NCBI GenBank assembly: GCA_030762935.1
Contig: CM060883.1
Span: 95,958,501-96,022,500 of the forward strand
Direction: 5' to 3'
Source of the DNA: Hymenopus coronatus
Lineage: Eukaryota > Arthropoda > Insecta > Mantodea > Hymenopodidae
Length of the DNA: 64,000 nucleotides
Under the pieces are notes generated by a model. It saw only the letters and a program-made list of their open reading frames with translations, ran no database searches and was not told where the DNA came from. This document shows positions 35,516-48,261 of the stretch, piece after piece. Within the stretch, counting starts at the first letter, position 1, and each line of letters opens with the position of its first letter. The translations under genes and the position numbers were made by a program.

Positions 35516-36262
35516 ATCAGATTTTTTATATTTTGTATTCTTCTTCACGCTTTATAAATTATAAGAACCTCTCATGTTATCTCTCTCTTGAGTCATTACA
35601 AACTTACTCAACGAATCGTCTTAACATCTTTTTTGTTATTTTTATTCTACTTCATACTTTGTATATTATTATAGAGGACTCTCACGTTATCTCTTTCCGT
35701 AACAATTACTAATTGTACCACCCAAAGACATTATTCATGAGTTTTTCCTCAGTTCTACATTACATAAATGTAATTTGTTATTGTCTGTATCTCTCTAGTT
35801 ATCTAATAATCTTATACCCAATGACCAGCCATATTGAACATTTTTTATTGCACCTTCTATTTCTCCCTATCTATGCCAAAATTCGATGATCCAACACTCT
35901 TTGGTCCATGGCACAGCATCAAGTTCAAATCCCCTTACACCACAAATTTTTCAACTTTGTTTCCTGGTTTCTCATCATGGGGGTTCGCCGTCACATGTAT
36001 CTTTTGTCTTTCTGGTGCCATTTTATTCCCCATCTTTTAACATTAGGTGGAACAGCATCACATCTAGTATGCCAGCAAGGCCTTATATCTACTTGCTATA
36101 ATATTCACTTTTTGTATATCTTATGCTTTTCACCATTACGTTCCTCAAGGTATTTCTTAAACACTCTCAGGAGATTGTGTAAAAGATGTCAATGTGTTTA
36201 CTTGATGCCTTTGTTTTGAAATTGTTTGTTTTTAAAATAGACTTGTGGTATGCGTTTCCACA
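35516..36262. other. No recognisable feature
   Basis: AT-rich. Three overlapping open frames of 68-103 codons at 35834-36219 share the same DNA and none shows a family motif. Confidence 0.45.
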
Positions 36263-36264
36263 TA

Positions 36265-36486
36265 CGAGGGGCGCAGTGCGTCAGGGTCTGCGGGCAGCTG
36301 GAACGGAGTTCTATCACAAACATTTTCAAACTTGTAGAACGATGGGAAAAATGTGTGCAAAACAATGGAGACTATGTCGAAAAGTGAAAGAAAGTCTGTA
36401 GATTGTGACGATGTATTTGGTTTGGCTTAAAAATAAATATTAAGATTGTAAAACAGTGTTGCTCATGACTTTCAGTATGCCCCTTG
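36265..36486 (+). mobile_element. Internally deleted mariner-like element (222 bp)
   Basis: Ends are inverted repeats CGAGGGGC at the left and GCCCCTTG at the right, flanked by TA on both sides. The interior keeps only the transposase C-terminus. A frame reads GTEFYHKHFQT and then a frame change gives a mariner-like ending ('KCVQNNGDYVEK' in the alternative frame, stop near 36382). It is a non-autonomous derivative that lost the catalytic region. It belongs to a different mariner group from the element at 10948, because the terminal sequence differs. Confidence 0.7.
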
Positions 36487-36729
36487 TATGTTCTTTAATT
36501 ACCCAAATGGGTGCTTAGGTTAAACAAAGTGAATATTGTGGCAAATATGGTGATTAGGTGTTTAAAAAGTGAGCATGGGCCATGTATTGCCCATAAATAA
36601 CCTCAAAGCAGCTGTTACTCAGATTTTAAATAATAGTGCTCCTTGTAAGCGAAGTAACTTCAGAAGCAATCACTGAGTTTTAATTCATATATCTTAAAAT
36701 ATTAACTGACACTATTAGTAATAACTGTG

Positions 36730-37095
36730 CTTGTACAGTACTAAATGTGGGGCAAAGTTTCCAAGACTCTTATGATCATCAGACACAAACATATGATGTA
36801 ACATCAACACTGCATTCAGTTTGTAATAAGAGCAAAATAAATAAACAATTCAAAAGAAACAAATGTGTATATGAACAAAATATGAGGTCGTGTTATGCCA
36901 TCAGATATATTGGTGTAGGAAGAGAGGGCACAAATTTTTCATATGGGACACCACTATAATTTTCAAAACATCAACAAGAATTGGTAAGTTAGCTAACATG
37001 GTGAGCAAACCTAAAAGCCAAGCCCATCAAGAGGAAAGAAAGTAGAAACAAAATAAATATGGAGAATACTGATATCACCTCAGCCTCAATGGAAA
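36730..37095 (+). pseudogene. Mutator-like transposase fragment
   Basis: A 70-codon frame (36747-36959) ends with SCYAIRYIGVGREG. The sequence then continues past a stop with FSKHQQELV. This resembles the 'xYAxRxIGxGRExxxxFCGxMNMPxPxxxxxFxxxxxxL' segment of the Mutator-like transposase domain found in many invertebrates. Only this segment is visible and the proposed match is short. Confidence 0.4.
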
Positions 37096-37884
37096 TCAAA
37101 GTAAATATTTATTTTCTGTACAATTTACATTTTTCCCTGAAGGGCATTTTCTCTCAAACTATTAAATTATACTTATAAATTCTGTTCCATAGGACTGTGT
37201 GATGTATATTCAAGATACTCTTGTTACATTAACTATGGTCCTGGGACACAGCATGTTTTAATTTTTCTTGTGTTGTTCAATTCATACACTAGAGGTCTGT
37301 CATGGAGTTTGGAATGCTGGTATAGCTGAATTAAAGTCACCATAGAGGAATCTTCTGTTTTTCACTTCATTATTCTACTTTCTATTCCACAGGCTCAAAG
37401 GTTAAAACGCTTCTACTTTATTTATGTTTAGACATGTCGGATATCTTTCATTGATTATAAAAAAATCTATGTAAAGTATATAATGAGAAAACTTAGAAAA
37501 TAAAAACTATAACTTGAAGCATATATATGGTCTGTTTTGATGTGTGGACTATATTGTGTTTCATGTTGACACAAAAATTATTTTTGGGGACTTTAATACA
37601 ACTTACATTTACACTGGCTTCATTTCTGTTGTTGTTTTGTTTTATTTTAGTTTTATAAAACATGGAAAAAAATGGCACGATGAGATGCAAGCATTACCAG
37701 TAATTCCATAAATCTCAAATTAAAGGCAATTAGGAAAACTATTGAGCATTGCCTCCTCATAGCTATATTTTTTTCCTCATAAGAAGAAGAATCATTTGTG
37801 CAGCATGCAATAAAAATGAGTTTGGTTTTCCCATTTCTATGTTTGATCTTCCTGCATTGTAAAAATGTATTTAAATATATGAGG
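37096..37884. other. No recognisable feature
   Basis: AT-rich spacer; no motif. Confidence 0.5.
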
Positions 37885-38250
37885 CCATAAGGAATGAAGC
37901 TGAATCATTTGTAAAGGTGTAATAAAGATGTCATAAATTCATATTTTGATCATCTAGAGAAAGAACTTGAAAATGTACCCCACAAAATAGTTATAGTTAT
38001 GATGAAACTTACTTCGTAGATGATCCAGGAAAGAACACAATTTTAAAAAGATTGGATACAAGAGTCAAAAAGAACTTACCCAAAGCTACAGTCTCTATAA
38101 AAATGTGTGTCAATGCTGCAAATGAGGTGCTTCCACTTTATGTTAGTTATAAAACAGAATATGTGGGGACTGAGAGCATGTGCTTCCTTAACAGATGTCA
38201 GATATTGTCACGAAAATTAATACTCCTTCTAATATGAAATCCCTGAGCCA
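37885..38250 (+). pseudogene. Pogo/Tigger-type DDE transposase fragment
   Basis: Frames read YDETYFVDDPGKN (first catalytic aspartate region, 'NxDExxFxDDPGxK') and then from 38052 LDTRVKKNLPKATVSIKMCV, followed by NEVLPLYVSYKTEY. The last matches 'KxxxSVxxxxxAxGxxLPPYVVYK' of DDE_1 nucleases from pogo-like elements. The region with the other two catalytic acids was not found. There is one frame change between the blocks. Confidence 0.6.
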
Positions 38251-38874
38251 AAAGATAAGTAGGGGATTGTAGAGTAATTTAATTTTACACAACTATACTT
38301 CACTATAATGTTCCTATAAAAAAGAAGGCAGTTGATACAGTATCTAAGTATGTAATGTTATACTAAGATACTTTCAGTTACTGAATGTGTAAATATGTGA
38401 AATAAATGCTTCAAAGTAGCTACAACTATGGTTCACCATTGGAAAATGCCATGTTGACTACTCTTCAGAAGTTCTACATACATCCATGTACCACTTTTTG
38501 AACATTGTTTTAAACTTTGATAATGCTCTAATTAAAAGCTATGATAAATCTATTTGTTAAGTCTCATACAATTGTTAGCAAATATATTTGCCCAATCTGT
38601 GTGTAATAAATCACATGCAGTAACCAAAACACTTAAAATTGGTACATCTTTAGGAGAAGTTATGGTACTCAAAAAATGTTCATTGAAACATGAAGTAATT
38701 TGTGAGAAAATGCACCTTATTACTTTTTTACATAACACAAAACATAATATTACTTAAAACACAAAAAAATATGACAGAATTACAACCTAGTAATTAATCA
38801 CACCCTTAATATTAACTATACCAAATTTAGTTTGAAAGTTAATATTTAGCACACCAAATTTAGTTTGATAAGTT
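38251..38874. other. No recognisable feature
   Basis: AT-rich. A short direct repeat ACCAAATTTAGTTTGA occurs at about 38820 and 38852. Confidence 0.5.
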
Positions 38875-39505
38875 CAAAAATCCGATACATATCATTCACA
38901 TAACTTTCTCTACATCTCTGTAATGCATTATTGTTAAAAAGCTTATCAAGTCATACTGAGATAAACATTATCAGAAATGGTTTTCTTACTTGCTTCCTTG
39001 TAAGTATAAGGAAAATGAATGGGATACACTAAAGCAATACTCAAATCTTTAAAAGCTAGTTGCCATGTGGTTGAAATCTGTTTCTTTGCATAGCCAGGAG
39101 TTTACAAATTCACGAATGAGAAAAATTTAAGTACTTTACAACAGAAACGAATATCTTGGAAATGACCAACTCCATGAAAAAAATGTACCTGACAAATTGT
39201 GTGTTTTAATGAAATCTATATTTTTTATGTAGCAAATTTCTGTCTATATCACAATTTGACAGTTATGCAAAGGTCATCCAGAAGGTCTTAACAGGCTATA
39301 CCAAGAAACTATGTTTAAATACAGTATTTTAATAAAAGATATTACAGCTATTTTTGAGAAAATAAAAATGTTCAAAATCTTTTCCATGTAAAGGATAGTT
39401 TGGGGTGGGGAGATATTCCTCAAAATCTTTGTGTCATACCTTGGAAGATACAAGCTTAAATACTAAGTTTGGAATGTTACAGACTTTTTGTTTTTGAGTT
39501 ATCAT
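38875..39505 (-). repeat. Palindrome-repeat family, copy 7
   Basis: Minus orientation. The terminus CATTCACATAACTTTCTCTA is near 38892, with the body through about 39505. The palindromic end module is missing. Confidence 0.7.
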
Positions 39506-40114
39506 GTTGACAGGTACACATACAAACCTTTTTCCCATTTTTAACCTTAGTATCTTAAAACCAAGAAGTTTCATACGTGGTATATTGACCATTACCACGC
39601 CACTTACACACCATACAGCTGTAATCGGCCAGATATGTTGGGCAATCAAGCATAGAAAAGCAACAATTTGGTACCAAGGCCTACCAGCACAAAAGTAGGT
39701 TTGATGACAAATGTTTACCCTCGGTTCACTTCTGTGGAAATGTTTATCAGCTTCATTTATATTACTTTAAAAATGCAAAGCTAGGTGTTCTTATGCTAAC
39801 GTTAAAACCATTACATACAAAATAACTCCCCCCCCACCTCCTAATACTACCTGGTTGAGCTTTTTGCATTGAGTAATATAGATGGCTAAGCTATAGCACT
39901 GGTATTTCAAATATTTAATTAAGGGTACTCATAGATAAATAAAGAGGTTGAAATAAGAAACAATGTTTTAAACAACTACACATTTCACTTCTGTTGTTTC
40001 ACAAGTACAAACGATTCATCACAAGAGTGGTGACAGTCTTCTTTTCAAAATACTTTCTTAATTGTTTTAATGCTCACATACACATGTAAAACTACTTTCT
40101 GCATTAAATCAGAG
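39506..40114. other. Probable 3' flank or untranslated region of the uS2m gene
   Basis: Lies downstream of the uS2m stop on the minus strand. I saw no clear AATAAA on that strand close to the stop. No other feature. Confidence 0.4.
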
Positions 40115-40427
40115 TCAGTTTGCAGTGTTTAACCTATTCACTTTGTACCTTTTGCCTCTAAATATGGCCTCTTTAAAAAGTTTGCAGTACAATTCAATTG
40201 CACTGCGAGTGTCGTCATTTCCAGGTACAGGGTATGTAACTAGCCGAGGATCACAGTTTGAGTCCACAACACCTACAGTAGGAATGCACATTTTCGCAGC
40301 TTCCAGAACAGCTTGGTGCTGCATGAGAACCGTGTCCTGAGTGTTCAACAAAATTGCCAAATCAGGCAGCCGTGTCACCGCATGAAAAAACCTTTCAGAG
40401 TTTGTGAAGTTTCCTTGTTTCCAAAAC
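40115..40427 (-). CDS. MRPS2: Mitochondrial ribosomal protein uS2m, last exon
   Basis: This is the C-terminal exon of the nuclear-encoded uS2 protein of the mitochondrial small ribosomal subunit. The minus-strand frame begins after TTTACAG at 40428 and reads FWKQGNFTN, then AVTRLPDLAILLNTQD, AAKMCIPTVGVVDSNCDP and TYPVPGNDDT, ending with a basic tail before TGA at 40117-40115. 'TRLPDL', 'IPTVGIVDTNxxP' and 'YPVPGNDDS' are signature blocks of bacterial and mitochondrial S2. The exon starts inside an arginine codon (AG|G) that pairs with the donor at 56823, so both exons belong to one gene. It is free of stops and is likely functional. Confidence 0.93.
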
Positions 40428-40599
40428 CTGTAAATAAAAAATAGAGCAGTTAATATGGTGCAAAATCAGCTGGCATCCAAGGTCACTTCATTGAAATAGA
40501 AAACTACTGAACAAGTTCACCCAAGCATTATGAATTTGGATCTAGACTGTTATGTAGTGTGTATTAGTCAAAAGTCATATATCTTGTTTTTAGCATAAT

Positions 40600-41126
40600 A
40601 TACGAGGACTTTTTTTTTTTTTTCAACCTCCGATAGGCTATTAATAAAAGACAAGTTCATAGAACATATTTATTTTATTACTAAAAGTTTTGTACACTTC
40701 TGGTTACTTTTCAACATAATCACCGAAAAGATTGAGACATTTATTATACCTGTGCACAAGCTTTGCAATACCCACTTCAAAAAATGTTGCCGCCAATGGT
40801 TTCAAATGAGCATTGACATTGTTTTCAAGATCTTCATTTGTTTGAAAGTGCTGCCCTCCTAGCTATGTTCAGGGAAAAGGTGAACATCATGGGTGCCAGG
40901 TCAGGACTGTACAGGATTGAAAATGTCCCTTGAAATTGTTCAAGGAGCTGATGGGTTGTGCCAGCAGTGTGGATGAGCGTTGTCATGGATCAACACAATT
41001 CCTGAAGTCAGCATTCCTCTCCACAAACGTTGTAAAGTTTCACAATAAACAGCTGCATTGATAGCGGTTCAGGGCTGCATCTGTCTCAATGTCTCAAATT
41101 GTTTTGAAGACTGTTTACTCATCCAC
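40600..41126 (-). pseudogene. Mariner relic split by the Harbinger element
   Basis: On the minus strand the frames read VYCETLQRLWRGMLTSGIVL then IHDNAHPH, then after frame changes SPDLAPMMF, and an ending near 40680. 'HDNAxPH' and 'YSPDLAPxD' are the second and third catalytic blocks of mariner. The left limit near 40600 reads ATACGAGGACTTTTTTT, a terminal sequence like those of other mariners with CGAGG ends. The other end is lost: the right side stops at the Harbinger insertion at 41127, and the sequence after 48411 is not recognisably mariner. Confidence 0.65.
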
Positions 41127-41444
41127 TAAGGGCCGAATTCATAGTCGTGACTTATATGGAAAGCAGGTGCTTAAGGAATCATTACACTGTCTTAAGCTAT
41201 AAGACGCCATTTTGAAAAAGCATATGCTTATAGACATTTGCGTTTCATAAACCGGTCTTATACGTGCTTCAGGGAGTTGTTACTTATAAACGAGTACATA
41301 TGGCAACATGCAGAGATCCATCTCTCTAACGTCCTATTGGTTACTGGGATGCCAGCAACGAGAGTGCACTTTGGTTAGTGTCTTTAGAATTATTAACTTG
41401 GATTTCTGATTCCCGTGAGTGTGTCTTGATTAAAAAGCAATGCA

Positions 41445-44400
41445 ATGCCCAAAGGTAAAAGCTTTAGCGATTTTGAAAGGGAGCACTTGCAAAATCTTGT
41501 GCTCCTTCATAAAGTGGTGGAAAGTAAGCAGTCCGACTGCGTTTCTCTGCAGAATAAAAAAAGAGGCATGGGACAGGATTGCTGCAGAATTCAACGCAAA
41601 TGGAGAAACCAACCAGGTAAGATTTCTTTGGATTTTATTTCCATTCAACAATTCAATTGTTTTATGAAACCAATTACTGATTCATAAGGAAATTTGAAGT
41701 AGCTTTATTTCCAAATTCAAGTAATATGTAATACGTAGCTGAAAACTGAAGAGAAGCGAATATGTGTTACTAACTTCTAGGAAATTTGTGTTATACTATA
41801 GCTATTTTGTTTAACTTTTTTGCAACACATTTAACACGGTAACGGAGCTGATTAGTTCTTCCGGTGCATATGCGACTTTTAAGCAAGAGAGCAGACTGGG
41901 TTTGTAGTTGAGAACCCCCCCCCCCAAATAAAAATAAATCAGTATCATTTGTAATTTGCGTGGTCTTCTTAGTTTTTAGATTGGGTAAACTAGCTAACCT
42001 AACCACATAACCTGAAATATAAATAAGATTTCCAAAGTGCTGTATTTGTCGCGATTTAAACGTAACGCAATGTTGAGAGCCCTAAGCCGCAAGGCATAGC
42101 CGGGGATGTTCTTTTAGAAGGAGAGGAGTGTGGAATGACGCCATGGGATCGACCCATCTAAAACCCTGATCATCTGCGCGACTAAACTCCCAAGATTTCT
42201 TGCATTTAATTTATGAAGTTGAATTTGAAGTACCTAAGTGAATTTATTTATAAAGTTTAAGATAGAAACAATGAAAACATAGTACAGACAAACATAATAA
42301 ATACTTAAAAACAAGGATTTGCATTATCACGTCATGAGTTGTATTTAATGGTTTCCTAAGAAAGTGTAAAATTGTATAGGTAAAGAATTGATCCATAAAC
42401 TTATCTCAATTAAGTGCAACATAATCAAGTACAGATTTAAGTAATCAAAATAACAATTAATGTAGCCATTTTTGGTTATTGCTAATAAAGTGTATATGAT
42501 GGTACAAATTAACCTCAAAATTTCTATATACACTCCCTTACTGAAGTTATCATGTGGCAATTTCCAATTATTTCTGGAATCATAAGGACTGTTTTTTTTT
42601 TCTCTGAAGGCACTTTATTGTAATGGAAACATGTACTATGATTACTACATTTTTGGATACAGTATGGCTCTTTTGTATTGTTTTTAGAGGGATGCAGAAC
42701 AACTGAAAAAGTTATGGCAAAATTTGAAATTTAAAAGGAAGGCTGAACTGGCAGCAGAGAAAAGAAGCTTGCTGAAGACTGGTGGTGGTCCCCCTCCTGC
42801 AACCATAACCAGAGTTGGATGTCTGCAGCAATGTTAATATAGAGCTGCAGGACACAATTGATAGCGACATGCTGCTGCTTCAACCGCAGGCCTATATGGT
42901 TGTGGATAAGGATGTTTCGCAGCAAAATTTTGGTATGTAAATAAAGTATATTATGTAGGTATATGTTTCTTGAATTCCCTTAAACATTCCAGTAACTCTA
43001 AACTGTGCTTCCAATTCCTATGTGCTAATTTCAAAACACTTACCTTGGAAACAATTATTAAACATGTGCACTTTGTCACAAAATTGAACTCCTTTTGATT
43101 ATTGAAGTAAACTTATCAGTCAAGTATGCTTGCAATTGTTAAATACAACATATAAACGTTTGTTGTAGCAAAATATGTAATTGATTCTGATAGTCATTTG
43201 CACACAACCAGGGGTTAATTTTTTTTGCTGCTCATGAGCAATGGTGGAACATTAATGGCATAATACAACAAAGAGAAGCGTTTAACAGAATTTCTTTTAT
43301 CAATTTCAAGAGCATGTACAAGAAGATCCTTAAAAGTAAACTGATTTCACAATTCTTAGATCACTATTATTAATAGTGGAATATTGTCACCATACAAAGT
43401 AGCAACTGCAATGATCATAGTACGGTCAATCACTTTGCATTTCATCCTCCCAAATTTAAATAACATTAATTATAACACATTTTGAAATATGACATGCAGA
43501 AATATTATATTTTATACTATTTTACTATAAATAATTAGATGGTGATTTTGCTAAGATCACTGTATACATGCTATCCTTGGATAATGAAGTTCTACCAAGC
43601 AGAAATGTAATCAGAAAAACATAATTTGATAATGTTTAGGTAGTAAGAGCACATAACAAACCGTAATGACTAGAGCTTTGATAAATAGGGAGTAACTATA
43701 CTCAGCCTGGAGTAACTATAAATGGCTGTTATACTAATCAACTCTTGTCTTGCTACTTAACTCTTGCATAAATCCATTATTATTTTATGGTGGTTATACA
43801 CAAAGTATGGCTAATGCTCAATATTTCTGTTTTGTCCCTGTCCAGAGCAACTGCTGTCAAACAGTATAGGAGGAGGACAGGAAGTGGAGGTGATTGTTAT
43901 TATCAAATAATTAAGCATGAACATTTGAAAATATATTTTATTTTTTAACCACTGTTCTTATCTTTCTTTCAGAAGATGCTGTGGTTGAGGACCAGGTCAC
44001 AAAAGTTGATTCCACCCCTCAAAATACTGCTGAGGGTATGTTAAATTACATAAATTATTAAACTATTACAACATGATTTTATTCACATCAAATGTATGTT
44101 TACTTTATTAAAAATAGTTTCTATCTTATTACATATTACAGGAGGTGCAATTACAGAGAGCCAGTCTTCAAAAATAGGCTGGAAAACCTCAAAAAGTACT
44201 ACAGAAGGTATGTTTTAAAATTGACCGAGTATTCATGAAAATGTTGCAGAATCCCATGTAGAATCTATCAAAAAAGATAAATTACTGCATCCATCACTAT
44301 GTATATTCTTTACCTCTTACATTAACTTTATAATCTACAATGTTGATCCTTATAAAAAGCACATATCCTGTTAATAGCAAACACAACTTTATGGCAGGAG

Positions 44401-45620
44401 CATAATTTTAAATTCACTACACTGATATCCATGACTGCGCACACATGCACACACAAAATGTAAAATCTGAAAGAGCGCTGTTTGTGTAAAGCTTTATAAA
44501 ATGCAGATTACATTCTGTATAATAAAGTATATATGAATGTGTGCGACTATGAGGTAGAATAATACAACTTTGAATGTAAATGGCAAAGCAAAATTCAAAT
44601 TTCAATAGTTTTTTCCTTGATTTACATGTAGCATTCCATTATCAGTTTGTTAATTTGGACACCATAACCTCATAGAGAGTTAAGATACCCCCAAAAAAAA
44701 AGTTAAATTTGACTGCTCTATTATTTAATTACGGTAAAAGGTTGTAAAATATGCCATTAAAGTGCAGTTTACATTCTATATAATAAAGTATATATGAATT
44801 TGTGTGACTATGAGGTAGAATAATACAACTTTGAATGTAAATAGCAAAGCAAAATTCAAATTACAATTGTTTTTTCCTTGATTTACATGTAGCATTCCAT
44901 TATGAACATATCAGTTTGTTAATTTGGACACCATAACCTCGTAGTGGGTTAAGATACCCCCAAAAAAAAGTTAAATTTGGCTGCTTTTTAATTTAATTAA
45001 AGTAAAAGGTAAAATATGTCAGTAAATGCAATCCAATCGTAACCAGTAAGAAACAAATATGTGGGAACTTTTATAAATATTTGATGATAAACAGGCCTTT
45101 TTCAGGTGAACAAAAAAAGATTTGACTGTCACTGCCAATTATTATTTAAATCTAAATAAGTTTAAAACTAAAAAAGTAAACAAAGAAATATTCTTTTTAC
45201 TAAATTCTAAAAGAAATTCATAAATTAATTCTCTATCTATACCTTCCTTAGATAGTTCATAATAATGGAGAATTGTAAGTTTTATACTGTACAAACAAAG
45301 TAACACTGAACTAAAGTAACTCTTATGTAACAGCTATTAAAGAATTCTGCCCCTAGTTTAAATTACGTTTATTTTCAGGTATTCGCAAATACACAAAAGT
45401 TTCTGCCTTCAACAAGGAGGCAAACTTAAGAATAAAAAAGGCACAATACCTTTTAGATTTAGAAAAAGAAATTGGTGAGAAAAGGAAGACTGAGCTGGAC
45501 TTAAACTGTGAAATTCTGAGGGTGAAACTCCAGAATGCTTGCAGGGAAGCAGTGTTCCTAGAGCAGAAACAAATATTGGAGTTGGAATTGTTAAAAAAAA
45601 AAAAAAAAATAAATGAATAA
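41445..45620 (+). CDS. Harbinger Myb/SANT-like DNA-binding protein, multi-exon, two frameshifts
   Basis: In PIF/Harbinger elements a second gene encodes a Myb-like protein that imports the transposase to the nucleus and helps it bind the ends. Exon 1 (41445-41616) starts MPKGKSFSDFEREHLQNLVL and holds the SANT-like helix region. A run of seven A near 41561-41568 shifts the frame: the continuation EAWDRIAAEFNANGETNQ is one frame over. Exon 2 (42688-42932) gives RDAEQLKKLWQNLKFKRKAE and then needs a second shift near 42805 to reach ELQDTIDSDMLLLQPQ. Exons at 43973-44035, 44142-44207 and 45379-45620 join in phase. The last is a charged, coiled-coil-like tail (YLLDLEKEIGEKRKTELDLN) ending in a lysine run. 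A possible extra exon at 43846-43889 does not fit the phase. It is probably non-functional unless the shifts are sequence errors. Confidence 0.75.
44503..45015. repeat. Two tandem copies of a 261-bp segment in a Harbinger intron
   Basis: The sequence from GCAGATTACATTCTGTATAA (44503) is repeated from 44764 with mostly point differences, through the TTTAATTTAATTA region near 45000. Both copies lie inside the last intron of the Myb-like gene. Confidence 0.8.
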
Positions 45621-45622
45621 AA

Positions 45623-48261
45623 CTACTGAAAATGCCTTTCAATAAATTCTTGCCTTATTGCTCTTCCCCTCACATTTTCTGCTTCAGGTGCCAAAGGTAC
45701 ATCAATAATTTCCCTACCCCCTTCCAGCTCTTCTATTTCCCAATCATCTGCAACTTTGATTCCAATATTATGCAAAACGGCACAAGCAGTTATAATTCTT
45801 GTGATATTGTGCAGCTTATTTTGTAGTTCATAGTACAGACATGGAAACCTTCTCTTCCATCTCCCAATTGTGCGTTCAACTGCACTTCTAGTTTTTTTAT
45901 GGGCTGTATTATAATTGGTTTCAGCTTGGTAAGATGGTTGTGGTACAGGAGTGTAAATGTAGTGGCGTTGCGGATAACCACTATCACCAAGTAAGATGCC
46001 ATTTAATTGGACCTCACTTAGTCGTACTCTGACACCACTGTTTTCAAAAATTCTGCTGTCATGAGCAGAGCCTGGCCATCTTACAACAATGTCCAGAATT
46101 TTATCCCAGGGTCCTGCCACTATCTGGACATTCAAGGAGAAGTATGTTTTTCTGTTTCGAAACACCTCTGCATTGTTACCTCCGGGACTTTTGATTGGTA
46201 CATGGGTTCCATCAATGACACCGATGACTCCTGGAAACCCACCTTTTTGGAAAAACTGCAACTTCGTTTGGTTGAGATCTGCAGGAAAGTGTATGTACCT
46301 TCGAATTTGAATTGCCAGAGTGTGCGACACCTCTGAAATGACTCTGCATATTGTTGACTGGCTGACTCTGTACAAATCTGCACAGACCAACTGCAAAAAA
46401 TTAAATATTAGCTTAACATGTCATATTAATTATTTTATGTGCTAGAATGAAACATCAGAAATTAAGCTGCATTGCAATAAAAACAATTAACATGGTCTGT
46501 GCATTTCAAATATTATATGTGGAAAAGATTCAGCGTACAATACTATTTTTCTTTTTCTTTTTATGAGCAATTATTAACAAGCTGCAAATGGCCATTTAAA
46601 TAGTTATAAAACAATGTAAACCTCAGAGAATACCCCCTGTTTCTTTTTCACTATCGTGCTTCGATATGTTCAGGTAAGTTATGATATTTAGGAGTTAAAC
46701 TACTTTATTATATACAAATATTGGATGATTCATGCTCAATTTTATTAATCTTTTTCATAGCTACTTCACACTCAAAATTAAAATTTGCTCTCATGTAATG
46801 ATTTAAATTATGCATGTGAATACAATAATGAACAAAAACCTGCATTGTAATTATTGCTCTGTCATAATTTTAACTAATCTTTTTATCAATCAAAATGGTC
46901 AAGATTGAGAAAAGAAAACTTTTGAAAATGTTGGTTGAATCCAACTAAATAAACATGCTTATCTTGCACATTTCAATTATCTTTCTATTTTTATGTTGGA
47001 AATTCATTAAATTGATCTCCAAAATTAAAAAGGATTAATGTACTAATTATTATTATTAGTTTAGGAATGAAGTAAATAGGTCTGCCAAAAACCAATTAAC
47101 AAATCTTAACAAATTCTATCTGCTGTTTTATGGTTGAATGTGTGATATTAATTTCAAGTTAGCCAATAGAAAGTTGCTATTTTTAGTTTTCCATAGAATT
47201 TTTAAGACAGATCAAAAGTGCATGCAAAATAATACAAAAGGAACAGTTATAAATGTGAACCAATAAAGCTGGTATTAAATGCTATGCTTGGTTAACTTTC
47301 ACATTTGTCTGGGCAAGAGGCTGGCAAATTATTATGTAATATATTTACTTTACTGCTAATGTGCAAGAAGTTTTTATTTTCTAATACATGTGTCTATTAA
47401 ACGTGTGACAACAAGCCATATGAGGAACTGTATACATTGAAATAAAATTGTAATGATTCTGAATTTAATTTGGCATGGATTTGACTGTGTGTGACTTATA
47501 AGATTATGCAAACAGTTTGATACCAGTATTATGATTGCAATGTTTATTTAATTGTTAGATGCATTGCAATGGGATTATAAAGGATTTAAAGATCAAGTGA
47601 TAGATGCTTAAGGTACATAATACAGAGTCGAGGATTTTTAATACAAAATTATGTTTAAGCTGTTTCAAATGTCTTTATGAGAAACTACTAGTATACCTAC
47701 AAACTTTTTTCCTTAAATTAGGGCAAATATGAAAATTATAACACTAATGTACAAGATAAGTATTGATAATGTTATTGCATTGCTATTTCATAATTACCAG
47801 TTATCAGTCTATGCTCGGTTGCATCTCGAAGTCAGTTCTTTCACAATTTAAAACGTTTGCAATGATTTATTAGATACACAATAATATTAACAGAAATAGA
47901 TGCTAGCCAAGACCGTCGGGAAACGGCAGCGGAACTCTTAGGTTATGTTGCCGTGATATATGTATTATAAACCTAAAACATTGTGAACTCTGTAAAATAG
48001 GTAGGTACTTACCTGAAATGAAGAGGTGGCGTAAAATCGTAGTGCGATAAGTATTTTCATCAGTGGAGAAATCGGCAAGCCTCTATTGGTTATGTTGTCC
48101 TCCAACAAATTCAGTACCATGCATTTTCTGAAGCAAAATCGTCGTTTGAACTGGTAATCACTCACTTCCAATGGATTAGAAACATCCCTGATGTACCTTT
48201 TGGGTATTCGCATAATATTTGCACCGTGAAAGTCCACATTTTCTGCAAAATCGTCTGCCAT
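45623..48261 (-). CDS. Harbinger DDE transposase, two exons, apparently intact
   Basis: This is the nuclease that excises and inserts the element (HARBI1-related). Exon 1 (48261-48013) starts MADDFAENVDFHG and carries the N-terminal region with the helix that ends LMKILIALRFYATSSFQ. The donor is GTAAGT. Exon 2 (46390-45623) begins after TTTTTTGCAG with LVCADLYRVSQSTICRVISE, the helix-turn-helix-like part. Joining is phase 0 and gives about 338 residues, normal for the family. Catalytic acids are visible: GVIDGTHVPI (first D), RWPGSAHDSRIF (second D) and SAVERTIGRWKRRF (E). GDSGYP and the NxxHxxxR/E region are also present. No stop or frameshift was seen. The intron (46391-48012) contains no gene. 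Confidence 0.92.

Noticed and set aside
35834..36219. Three overlapping open frames of 68-103 codons
   Set aside because: They share the same DNA in different frames; none shows a domain and no start context stands out.
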